Below are positions 14,011 through 21,604 of a stretch of DNA of 29,468 nucleotides, one piece after another. The position numbers and the translations under genes were made by a program. Every line of letters begins with the position of its first letter. Position 1 is the stretch's first letter. The stretch covers positions 1 to 29,468 of the forward strand of contig CAUHGY010000019.1 of the NCBI GenBank assembly GCA_959605945.1, read 5' to 3'. The stretch is from an uncultured Clostridia bacterium. Lineage in GTDB: Bacteria; Bacillota; Clostridia; Christensenellales; Borkfalkiaceae. Under the pieces are notes generated by a model that was not told where the DNA came from, searched no databases, and saw nothing but the letters and a program-made list of their open reading frames with translations.

Positions 14011-14175
14011 TTATTTCGCTTCTTTATGAGCGGTGTGTTTTTTGCAGAACTTGCAGTATTTCTGCATTTCAAGTCTCTCCGCATCGTTCTTTTTGTTTTT
14101 AAAAGTATCGTAATTTCTCTGCTTGCATTCCGTACAAGCGAGAGTTATTTTGCTTCTCGCGCCTTTAGCTGCCAT
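14011..14175 (-). CDS. rpmG: Ribosomal protein bL33, zinc-binding type
   Basis: 54-aa large-subunit protein read directly from the minus strand: MAAKGARSKITLACTECKQR onward, ending KKHTAHKEAK. Four cysteines in two CxxC pairs (C14/C17 and C41/C44) mark the zinc-ribbon (C+) form. GGAAGGTG precedes the ATG at 14175 by about 6 bp. It is the first gene of the rpmG-secE-nusG operon, 41 bp before secE. Confidence 0.95.
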   Translation of the reverse strand: MAAKGARSKITLACTECKQRNYDTFKNKKNDAERLEMQKYCKFCKKHTAHKEAK

Positions 14176-14230
14176 AATCGCACCTTCCGAACATCAAAAA
14201 ATTAACACCCCGAATTCGAAGTGCTAAGTT

Positions 14231-14259
14231 ATTTTACCATTAATCGCGCCGTGTGTCAA
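14231..14259 (-). promoter_or_regulatory. Promoter of the rpmG-secE-nusG operon
   Basis: On the minus strand, TTGACA (14254-14259), 17 bp and TAAAAT (14231-14236). The start codon of rpmG is about 55 bp downstream. It probably also serves rplK-rplA by read-through. Confidence 0.88.
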
Positions 14260-14639
14260 GGTTTTTTTGCATATTTTAAACTTATTTTCAAGGTTTTGTG
14301 CCTGTTTTAAACAAAACGGAACGGTTTTATCCGAAAATTAACGGCCGCCCTGTTGAATTTACGCGGGTTTAGGAAAAAACAGGAAAGATCAACCCACAGG
14401 TCGCCTATGCGTTTGCCGACGGTTTAATTTTAAAAAAGATTAACGCCGCTTGCTTAGCGTAAGAGTGTTTGCCTCCCCGTATGTTTTTTTAAACAAATAT
14501 GGCTTACCGAAACAGGAAAAAGAAAAACTCCGCCGCGCTGCCGCCCGTTCTCACACATACGCGGCGGCGCCGCACGTTAAACAAAGCAACATTTACAGAC
14601 ATTTTATTTTAAACATAAATACTTTTATTCAATATTTTC

Positions 14640-14663
14640 CGAAAAGCCGAACGCCGGTTCGGC
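14640..14663 (-). terminator. Terminator of the ABC transporter gene
   Basis: A perfect 7-bp stem GCCGAAC - 4 nt - GTTCGGC (14646-14663) is followed on the minus strand by TTTTC. It begins 3 bp after the stop codon. Confidence 0.75.
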
Positions 14664-14666
14664 AAT

Positions 14667-16298
14667 TTACTCCAAACGGATAATTTCGTCGGCATATTTA
14701 TGGAAATCCGTCTGATGGGAAACGGAAATTACGGTTATGTTTTTATCGCTTTTCAGTTTTATAAGCGCGTTCCGTATTTTTTCCTGCGATTTTTCGTCTA
14801 TGTTGCTGACGGGTTCGTCGAGAAGCAATACGTCCGCGCCTCTCAGAACCGCGCGCGCCAAGGCTATCCTTTTGCATTCCCCGCCCGAAAGGCCTTCTCC
14901 CGACTCGCCCGCATTTCTGTTTATTTCTTCATCCAAAAGGCTGCTGTTTAATCCGCACAGGTCCGCGGCGTAAGAAAACTCGTCTTCGCCGGCGTCTGGA
15001 TTGCCGAGCAGGATATTTTCACGGACGGTGCAGTCTAAAATGTAAGGGTTCTGAAACATGCAGGAGATATTTTCTCTGACCGATGCGCCGTTAATTTCTT
15101 CAAGAGCTATCCCGTCCACGAAAATTTCTCCCGAATCGGGCCGATAAAATTTCAAAAGCAGGTCGAACACAGTGGTCTTTCCTATGCCGCTGGGGCCTTC
15201 TATGCCTATCCATTTCCCCTTTTCTATCTTCAGACAGAAATCGGAAAGAATTTTTTTATCGCCGCCGTATGCGAAATTTACGTTTCTGAACACTATATCG
15301 GATTTAAAAGACCACGGAACGCCGCTTTGATTGTTTTTTTCGTCATTAAGCGATAAATATTCTCTCAACGCTTCGGTTTCGCCCCTTATTCTTCCCTTTT
15401 CGATAAAGACCTGAATAAGCGTATTGAAATAAGAATAAAGCCTTACCGTATACCCCGTGACCGCGACGAGCGCGCCGACGGCGAAACAGTTTTTCATCAT
15501 CAGATAAACGGCGAATAAAAATGTCGCGCCCTGAAACAGCCAGGGAAGTATCTGCGTTGTAAAACTGCCCGTGAAGTTCTCCACCGCGGCGGCCTTGCCG
15601 AAAGGTTTAAGAGTTTTCTGCTGAAAGCGCCTTACTTTTTCTATTTCCGTTTCTTCGAGATTGTATCCTTTAACCATTCTGACGGAATGGTATGCCTGCT
15701 GCATTTCCCTTTTATATTCGGCATTGCCTGCCATTATTTCCGCCGCCGTTTTTTCGATTGTCTTTTGCGCGGATTTTATGGGAATTATCAAAAACGGCAG
15801 ATACAGTAACTGCGCTAAGCCCAAAAAAACATTCTGAAAACATAAAAGCGCCGTTACTTCTCCCGCCAGGATAAAACCCGCTATAAGATTTGGTATTGTA
15901 AACACATAATAATTGACATAATTATTTGTTTCCTGCGTGCACTTCTGCGTCAGTTCGGCCGAATGTATCTCATTGAAAAAGGACAGCGGCTGATAGATAA
16001 GTCTCTCGAAACAGTCCATATTTATATTGAGCGAAATTTTCCTTGACATTACCGTTATAAAATATTTAAAAACCGTGTCCAGCACAGATAAACACACGGG
16101 AATTCCGCAAAAAACAAACAGGCTTAAAGCGATCATCTTATAATTAAGCGCAGGGACATATTCGTCTATCACTTTTTCCATCGCCGCAACGGGTATCAGC
16201 GCGCTCGACTGCACTGTCAGAATAGCCAGCGTATTCAAAATAGCAACGCTTATTATACGGTATTTATATTTACTTAAAAGCACGTTTTTTCCGCGCAT
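14667..16298 (-). CDS. ABC exporter half-transporter (membrane and ATPase domains fused)
   Basis: 543-aa homodimer or heterodimer-forming ABC exporter. Residues 1-300 form the transmembrane domain, with hydrophobic segments near 15-40, 54-82, 132-155, 157-175, 248-270 and 274-296. The nucleotide-binding domain spans about 335-543: Walker A GPSGIGKTT (368-376), Q-loop Q416 (MFQNPYI), signature LSGGE (470-474), Walker B VLLLDEP (490-496) and switch H528. The signature continues CKRIALARAVLRG, the export-type pattern. The NBD is complete, so it should hydrolyse ATP. The substrate is unknown: no peptidase C39, lantibiotic or second half-transporter gene is adjacent. The ATG at 16298 has a GGGG/AAGGG run upstream. 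It has its own promoter with a nearby dyad. Confidence 0.9.
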   Translation of the reverse strand: MRGKNVLLSKYKYRIISVAILNTLAILTVQSSALIPVAAMEKVIDEYVPALNYKMIALSLFVFCGIPVCLSVLDTVFKYFITVMSRKISLNINMDCFERLIYQPLSFFNEIHSAELTQKCTQETNNYVNYYVFTIPNLIAGFILAGEVTALLCFQNVFLGLAQLLYLPFLIIPIKSAQKTIEKTAAEIMAGNAEYKREMQQAYHSVRMVKGYNLEETEIEKVRRFQQKTLKPFGKAAAVENFTGSFTTQILPWLFQGATFLFAVYLMMKNCFAVGALVAVTGYTVRLYSYFNTLIQVFIEKGRIRGETEALREYLSLNDEKNNQSGVPWSFKSDIVFRNVNFAYGGDKKILSDFCLKIEKGKWIGIEGPSGIGKTTVFDLLLKFYRPDSGEIFVDGIALEEINGASVRENISCMFQNPYILDCTVRENILLGNPDAGEDEFSYAADLCGLNSSLLDEEINRNAGESGEGLSGGECKRIALARAVLRGADVLLLDEPVSNIDEKSQEKIRNALIKLKSDKNITVISVSHQTDFHKYADEIIRLE

Positions 16299-16343
16299 CC
16301 CCTTATCCCTTTAAACTTTTTCCCTTATTATTCTTTTATTTAT

Positions 16344-16365
16344 TGTCATCTGCCCGATAATGACA
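16344..16365 (-). promoter_or_regulatory. Candidate operator dyad at the ABC gene start of transcription
   Basis: TGTCAT - 10 nt - ATGACA. It starts about 10 bp downstream of the -10 box, where a repressor would block transcription. Confidence 0.4.
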
Positions 16366-16374
16366 TATATTTTG

Positions 16375-16403
16375 ATTTTATCACCGTATTTATAATTTGT
16401 CAA
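16375..16403 (-). promoter_or_regulatory. Promoter of the ABC transporter gene
   Basis: On the minus strand, TTGACA (16398-16403), 17 bp and TAAAAT (16375-16380), with the start codon about 75 bp downstream. Confidence 0.85.
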
Positions 16404-16557
16404 TATCAAAAAATTTCATATATACGTATTTATTCCTGTCCGTACCGACGGATAATGCTTTTATTACAAGCCCCGAACTTCTTCGCGCCGTCGTTCTCTT
16501 TGACCTGTTATACGCCGATGTCCGACATCTTATCAGCTTTAAAAACCGCTTGAATCC

Positions 16558-16597
16558 GATTAAGCGCCCCGAAGTTTTAACTTCGGGGCGCTTAATC
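16558..16597. terminator. Large hairpin with 19-bp perfect arms
   Basis: GATTAAGCGCCCCGAAGTT - TT - its exact reverse complement. It lies 160 bp after the SpoIVFB-like gene and before the ABC promoter. It probably acts as a terminator on both strands, but there is no long T run on either side. Confidence 0.55.
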
Positions 16598-16757
16598 AGC
16601 GAATATTCACAATTTATTAATAAAAACGGTTAAAATATAAAAATGCTGCGGCATAAACCGTAAACGCTATCGCCCTGAATGCCTTCGCTTTAACCCGAAA
16701 AACTTTTTACATAAAGCATTTTTATAAATACCGACAGCGGCGTGTTTATTCTTACAG

Positions 16758-17606
16758 TCAGTCTTTGACGGAGAGATATTTCCCTATCGGAGAATACAAA
16801 TCTCCTTGCTCCAATATGGCATTTATCTTCTGCTGCGACAATATGCCCGCAGGCTTGCCGCCGTCATAGACCACCACTTCGTTGATGGCGTCTGCATCAA
16901 GAAGCGAAATCAGTTTTTTTACGTTTATGCCCGCGTCAACACCGATTTTTTTGAAAAGCAGTCCTTTTTTAAGCCTTTCGTCGCTTACTGCCGAATAAAT
17001 TCTGACGTAACTGTTTTCCTTGTTTCTGTCGAGAGCGCCGCACAGGACAAACAACGAAAAAAACAAAAGCGAAAGATTGAAAACATAAAAAGCAGACGCT
17101 ATGAACAGAGCGAACAGCGCCGCCGCAAATACCACGCCTATGCTCCTGCATATTTTCAAAGCCGTTTGTCTTTTCATTTTCAAAGACAGAAAAGATGACA
17201 GCATCCGTCCGCCGTCAAGCGGATATACGGGAAGAAAATTGATTGCCGCCAACGTAAAGTTGGCTTCCGCGGCAATATCGGTGAAAGCATACACTTCAGG
17301 AAAAATCCACCACACCGCGACGAAAAACAGGCCTATAGCAAGATTCAAAAACGGGCCTGCCAGCGCGATTTTCAGTTCGTCAGCGCATTTAAGCCCGTTT
17401 ATATCTCCGGTCACTACCGCCCCGAAGGGCATAAGCGTTATTCTGTTCAGTTTATACCCGGCGGCTGCCGCCGCGAAAGAATGTCCCAGTTCGTGAACTA
17501 TCGCGCTGACGGTGTAAACCATGAAAACAAATATTTTACCCATCAGCGCGTAGTATAACCCGAAAACGTAAAACAGCGGGTGTATGCGCAGTCTCAGACC
17601 GCCCAT
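16758..17606 (-). CDS. Site-2 (M50) intramembrane metalloprotease, SpoIVFB-like
   Basis: 282-aa multi-pass membrane zinc protease. The metal site is complete: H38-E39-L-G-H42 in the first membrane region (AIVHELGHSFAAAAAGY) and D131 in NFLPVYPLDGGR (123-134). Opening residues MGGLRLRIHPLFYVFGLYYA match SpoIVFB (xIHPLF). The C-terminal part (about 205-282, RLKKGLLFKKIGVDAGINVK, then INEVVVYDGGKPAGILSQQK) is a CBS-like domain, as in SpoIVFB. SpoIVFB cleaves pro-sigma-K in the mother cell during sporulation. The pairing with the upstream gene supports this assignment, but family M50 also has other housekeeping members. The ATG at 17606 overlaps the upstream gene by 13 bp, and the ribosome-binding site is weak, so translation is probably coupled. 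Confidence 0.82.
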   Translation of the reverse strand: MGGLRLRIHPLFYVFGLYYALMGKIFVFMVYTVSAIVHELGHSFAAAAAGYKLNRITLMPFGAVVTGDINGLKCADELKIALAGPFLNLAIGLFFVAVWWIFPEVYAFTDIAAEANFTLAAINFLPVYPLDGGRMLSSFLSLKMKRQTALKICRSIGVVFAAALFALFIASAFYVFNLSLLFFSLFVLCGALDRNKENSYVRIYSAVSDERLKKGLLFKKIGVDAGINVKKLISLLDADAINEVVVYDGGKPAGILSQQKINAILEQGDLYSPIGKYLSVKD

Positions 17607-18454
17607 ATAACCGAGTTATCGTCCACCGAATAGTCGGTTATAACGGTGTCGTTCTCGCCATAGAAACACAGCTTAACTTCTTCACCGAGAACGTACCCCA
17701 CGGGAATATTTGAAAACACGGTATCGCCCTGCGAAACGTAAGCGTAATCCACGCCGGTGAAAACAGTTTTGAAATTTTCGCTGTGCGTTATTTCAAGAGT
17801 AAATTTTCCGTCTTCCGTCTGTGTTACCGATGCGATTTTTCCGTCACAGGGAGAATACAGACTGCCTTCGCCGGCAAAAGTCATCACGCCGTCTTCGGCG
17901 ACAGTGGGAACTACTCCGTCAACGGGAAGAACCGGGTTAAATTCAGAATAAAGCCTTTCGTCGGTCGCAACCGTTTTGGTTCCGCCGCCGAATACGCCGC
18001 GCATAAAGGTGTTTATGCCGCTGTTGGGTACGAGTGCATTCGTCAAAAATATGGTCGCAATAAGCGCGCCTACAAGACACAGCTGTACGGCCACTATACC
18101 GAACTTGCCGCGTTTTTTCTTTTCCGCGGGACGGATGCTTACCGTCTGATAATCTTCGGCCGCGGCAGACGTTTCTTTTGCCGCAGAAACATATTCTTCG
18201 TCGCTCATGTTTTCAAACGCCGCGTTTTCGGCGTTTCCGGGAACGGCGCCGACATCATACGTCTCTTCCTGCGGACGATAAGCCGTATCTTCCGCGGCGG
18301 TCGCGTTTACTTTTTCCATCAGCTGCTCTTTCACGGCCTCGGCATCGACCCGTTTTTTAGATCTGCCCCGCCTTTTCTTAGGCGGCTTATAGGTGATACT
18401 GCAAGTGTTAACGGGTATTTCCAGCATTTCGGCATACTGTAATTTTTCGTTCAT
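17594..18454 (-). CDS. Membrane-anchored M23-like protein, SpoIVFA-like
   Basis: 286 aa. A cytoplasmic Lys/Arg- and Glu-rich region (1-116, with KPPKKRRGRSKKR) is followed by one transmembrane helix (about 118-141) and an extracytoplasmic degenerate LytM/M23 domain (about 195-260: GSLYSPCDGKIASV, TLEITHSENFKTVFTGVDYA, VSQGDTVFSNIPVG). The HxxxD and HxH zinc ligands of active M23 peptidases are not apparent, so it is probably a binding module. This layout and its place just before a SpoIVFB-like protease match SpoIVFA, which anchors and inhibits SpoIVFB until SpoIVB cleaves it. The ATG at 18454 has AAGGAG upstream. The assignment rests on architecture and context; sequence alone would say M23-family membrane protein. 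Confidence 0.72.
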   Translation of the reverse strand: MNEKLQYAEMLEIPVNTCSITYKPPKKRRGRSKKRVDAEAVKEQLMEKVNATAAEDTAYRPQEETYDVGAVPGNAENAAFENMSDEEYVSAAKETSAAAEDYQTVSIRPAEKKKRGKFGIVAVQLCLVGALIATIFLTNALVPNSGINTFMRGVFGGGTKTVATDERLYSEFNPVLPVDGVVPTVAEDGVMTFAGEGSLYSPCDGKIASVTQTEDGKFTLEITHSENFKTVFTGVDYAYVSQGDTVFSNIPVGYVLGEEVKLCFYGENDTVITDYSVDDNSVIWAV

Positions 18455-18590
18455 AAAAAAATTTCTCCTTATTCTCTCGTTTATAAATATATATGACGGG
18501 ACAAATTGTTTTATGCCGTTCGGAAAAATTTTTTCGGCTGCGGAAAAAATTATAAACCCCGCTCGTCTTCCGTTAGAAATATAACTTTGA

Positions 18591-19874
18591 TTACCCTAAA
18601 AAATATACGCCGTCCTTCTTTACGGTGATCTCGAAATTATCGCAGGCGGGTGAAATTTCCTTAAACCCGCCGTCGCCGCTTAACTCGAACAGCCGCAATT
18701 CCGCTCCTTTTAGCTCGATGTTAATTTTCTTTTCCCCGTTACCATAGTTCGAAATCAAAGCAAACATACCGTTATCGCCTTTCGCCGCAAGCGCCGGCGG
18801 GTCGTCCTTTCCGCAAACGACGGCGCATTCGTGCCCGGCTTTGAAAAGATCGGAAAAAGCGTTATACACGTAGATGACGGGCGAATATTTGCCCGTTCTC
18901 TGATATAAAAAGCCGTTATAAGCCGCGCCGTAAGACAGACAATAGTACTGTGCAAAATCCACCGAAGTATTTTGCATGGCTATCAACGCCGAACAGATAA
19001 ATCCCGCGCCTTTTAACGTATCCATATCATCAAACCCGCCGTTTTCGGCGCCGTAATTCCATTCGTTAAGATGGCTTTCGGTATGTTTGAATCCGTATTC
19101 GTCAAGTTTGTTCCTTACGTATTCGGCGCTTTTCGTAATTTGCTCTATAAACGACGTGTAAATATGCCAACTGAAAAAATCAAGCGGAGCATTGCTGTCC
19201 CTGCACATTTTTAAAAACTCGTCGAACCACACAAGAAAACTTTTGTAAAAATCGCTGCATGAGCGTTCAAACGCCGCATACATTCCGCAACTGCCGTATC
19301 CGCCGATTTTTAATTCGGGGAATTTTGCTTTTAAATACTTGGAAGCGGTTTTATATAATTCGAAAAACTGTTCGCGCGTGCCCGTCCACATAGGCGGATT
19401 TTCAGGCTCGTTCCATATTTCCCAATATTCTATACCGTAATTAAAGCCGTCAGCCCAGCCTTTGTTATAGTGCATCACTATATGCTCGCAGATTTTTGCC
19501 CACTTTTCAAAATCGCGCGGCGGATTGCAGGCATATTTTTTGCTTCCCCATTCTATGGTCACGCCGAGACGGTAAACTATCTTTACGCCGGACTCGACTA
19601 TTGCGGTTATGTATTCATCCGAATAATAAAAATCATAATTTTCCGCCAAATTTTCATCTGCGTCAAAATTGCGAAAAATATTCGGAACGTCTATATAATA
19701 ACATCCGCCGTACTCACCCATGCAATCGTGCAGCCGAGACCGCGTTATGCCGGCAAAATCGAATATTTTCTTAACGGAAGATTGATCTTTGCCCGATGAT
19801 TTTTTGTACGGCGCGCAGTTAACACCGTTCAGTTCTTTTATTCTCCCTTTTACCTTTCCAAAATCCAATAACAT
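18591..19874 (-). CDS. GH39-like glycoside hydrolase (beta-xylosidase/iduronidase clan)
   Basis: 427-aa TIM-barrel retaining glycosidase. The acid/base is E156 in EYWEIWNEPENPPMW (149-163), and the probable nucleophile is E271 in SHLNEWNYG (267-275), matching the clan GH-A pair seen in GH39. FFSWHIYTSF (233-242) is also typical. A small beta-sandwich follows from about residue 365 (NGMFALISNYGNGEKKINIE). There is no signal peptide, so it acts inside the cell on imported oligosaccharides. The ATG at 19874 has GAGGGGG about 7 bp upstream. The gap to the GH127-like gene upstream is 22 bp, so the two are co-transcribed. The pair suggests a xylan- or arabinose-containing glycan; the precise substrate is not readable. 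Confidence 0.8.
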   Translation of the reverse strand: MLLDFGKVKGRIKELNGVNCAPYKKSSGKDQSSVKKIFDFAGITRSRLHDCMGEYGGCYYIDVPNIFRNFDADENLAENYDFYYSDEYITAIVESGVKIVYRLGVTIEWGSKKYACNPPRDFEKWAKICEHIVMHYNKGWADGFNYGIEYWEIWNEPENPPMWTGTREQFFELYKTASKYLKAKFPELKIGGYGSCGMYAAFERSCSDFYKSFLVWFDEFLKMCRDSNAPLDFFSWHIYTSFIEQITKSAEYVRNKLDEYGFKHTESHLNEWNYGAENGGFDDMDTLKGAGFICSALIAMQNTSVDFAQYYCLSYGAAYNGFLYQRTGKYSPVIYVYNAFSDLFKAGHECAVVCGKDDPPALAAKGDNGMFALISNYGNGEKKINIELKGAELRLFELSGDGGFKEISPACDNFEITVKKDGVYFLG

Positions 19875-19896
19875 GCTTTAACCCCCTCTGAAAACG

Positions 19897-21444
19897 TCAG
19901 AATACCACCCGCTGTTTTACTGCTTTCGATTTATCAAAATCCAGCTTTATCATATCTACAACGGGAACCAGGGTCAGTCCGTCCGCTTTAAAACAAAGTC
20001 CGCTGTTTTCTTCTCCGCCGACCATTTCGCCGAGCATGAGATCGCCGTAAAAATATTTTTTCATGCCGTTTTTCTCCGCTTTGCGGAGCACAGGCTTAAA
20101 TGTCAGGGTATATTCTCCGCTTTTATTTACCGGAACGCTGATAAAATTATCCGCTGCTTCAAAAATTTTTCCGTTCACCCTGACGTCAGTGCAATTTTCA
20201 GGAATGTAAAGTTTAAGCATAAAGGGCTTATCTGTCTCTATTCCGAAAACTGTTTTGCCGCAATAAGGATAATTTGTTTTCTGCGACAAGCTCACGCCGC
20301 CTATACGGGCGCGGCTGTCGTTATAAAAAGGCACGACCACCTCGTCTCCCGAAGTCAGGTACTGAAACTCGCTCAGTTTATAAATCCCTTCGCCGCAGCG
20401 CATGCTGCAACACCAGTACGCTTCGAAAATTCCTTCCTTGCCGTAAAGGTACGGCTGAGACGCCGTGACGCACGCATCGCAGCCCATGCCGCCGTTGCCG
20501 CGCTGGGAAAACCTGAAAGCGTTGAGATATATTTTATTGACCGTTGACGCGTAATAAGCGTCGCCCGTATACCTGAACAGATCCATCGCAACGATCATTG
20601 AATCGACAACGGCACAGCCTTCCGTCCATTCCGGTCTCCCGAACCAGTTGAAATTCGCGAAATTTTCCGTCATACCTTCTTCCGTATACAATTTAAATAT
20701 ATCCGCCGCCGCGCCGAGATATTTTGCATCGCCCGTAATGCCGTACCAGCGCAAAATTCCCCTGCACGCCGAAAGCGATGCATGGGTCTGGCAATGCAAT
20801 GCCGATTTATCTATAGAACAAAAAACGTCTGCGGCGGTTTCGATAAGTTCTTTTATCTCCCGCCGCGGCAATATCTCGTAAATACGCGTAAATCCGTCCA
20901 AAGGAATAAAAGCGCACGCGGTATCGGTGGACAATTGCCAGCCGTCGACGCGATCGCTCAACAGATTGCCGATAGCTTTTCCCTGCATATTCCTTACGGA
21001 AGTTTTCAAGGGATATTTTTTATAGAAAGGCGGCAATTTTAAAAGCAGTCTGTCCGCAACGGTTTTTATGATGTCTAAAGACGGCGCGTCGTTGTACATC
21101 GCATAATGCTCGCATACGGCACGCATAAACCAACTGTTCCCCGCGATCATCTGTTCGCTTAAAAAATCGCCGACCGTCTCTCCGAAATATTTATCGCGGT
21201 TAAGATGCTTTTCGAGTTCTGCGAATATCCGCGCCATATACGTTGCGGACTTTCCCGTCGTTTTTTCATCGCTCAATAAAGCAAGCAGCGTCCGTCCTTC
21301 GAAATCGCCGGGCCAACTGTAACCGCTGTCTTTGAAAAAATTATCGGGCCTGTAAAGCTCGCTTTCCATCCTTTCAAAATTTTTCAACGCCCGATATCTT
21401 AAATCGCCGAACGTCTCGATATTCTTATAATTCAACACATCCAT
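19897..21444 (-). CDS. GH127-family (DUF1680) beta-L-arabinofuranosidase-like protein
   Basis: 515-aa cytosolic protein. An alpha/alpha-barrel core is followed by beta-sandwich segments with the DUF1680 pattern: FRYTGDAYYASTVNKIYLNA, EVVVPFYNDSRARIGGVSLS, TNYPYCG, then MLKLYIPENCTDVRVNGK. The Cys/Glu zinc centre of GH127 (Glu-x-Cys and a Cys-Cys pair) is present: E275-G-C277 and C345-C346 in EAYWCCSMRCGEG. In the characterised family a cysteine acts as nucleophile on beta-L-arabinofuranosides. I start at ATG 21444, where GAGGGG is 6 bp upstream; the frame extends to 21567, but those 41 residues have no family match. The gene is followed by the GH39-like gene after 22 bp. It may be somewhat short for GH127, so subfamily is uncertain. 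Confidence 0.8.
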   Translation of the reverse strand: MDVLNYKNIETFGDLRYRALKNFERMESELYRPDNFFKDSGYSWPGDFEGRTLLALLSDEKTTGKSATYMARIFAELEKHLNRDKYFGETVGDFLSEQMIAGNSWFMRAVCEHYAMYNDAPSLDIIKTVADRLLLKLPPFYKKYPLKTSVRNMQGKAIGNLLSDRVDGWQLSTDTACAFIPLDGFTRIYEILPRREIKELIETAADVFCSIDKSALHCQTHASLSACRGILRWYGITGDAKYLGAAADIFKLYTEEGMTENFANFNWFGRPEWTEGCAVVDSMIVAMDLFRYTGDAYYASTVNKIYLNAFRFSQRGNGGMGCDACVTASQPYLYGKEGIFEAYWCCSMRCGEGIYKLSEFQYLTSGDEVVVPFYNDSRARIGGVSLSQKTNYPYCGKTVFGIETDKPFMLKLYIPENCTDVRVNGKIFEAADNFISVPVNKSGEYTLTFKPVLRKAEKNGMKKYFYGDLMLGEMVGGEENSGLCFKADGLTLVPVVDMIKLDFDKSKAVKQRVVF

Positions 21445-21604
21445 ATTTTCCCCTCTTATCCCTTTATAATTTAAAACTGCAGGCTTCCGCTTATAATGCC
21501 GACCGCGTTGCCGAAAAAAAAGCGGCTCATCGGTTTTTAAGCTCTGACGGCAGGCCGCCGCCGGCAAATCTCAATAAGCCGCATAAAACTTATCCTGTCA
21601 AAAA

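Larger units (their letters stand above)
14176..14666. other. Intergenic region between rpmG and the ABC transporter gene
   Basis: About 490 bp with the rpmG promoter at one end and the ABC gene terminator at the other. A CGCCGCG...CGCGGCG pair spans about 14532-14568 with a 21-nt loop. No gene is supported; short frames here lack ribosome-binding sites. Confidence 0.5.
16299..16757. other. Intergenic region between ABC gene and SpoIVFB-like gene
   Basis: About 460 bp holding the ABC promoter and dyad (16344-16403) and a large perfect hairpin (16558-16597). I see no supported coding frame. Confidence 0.55.

Noticed and set aside
14450..14683. 77-codon plus-strand frame
   Set aside because: No ribosome-binding site; it overlaps the ABC gene terminator and has low-complexity basic sequence.
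16397..16633. 78-codon plus-strand frame
   Set aside because: It runs through the ABC promoter region and the large palindrome, with no ribosome-binding site.
21445..21567. 41-residue N-terminal extension of the GH127-like protein
   Set aside because: No family match. A good ribosome-binding site (GAGGGG) sits immediately before the inner ATG at 21444.
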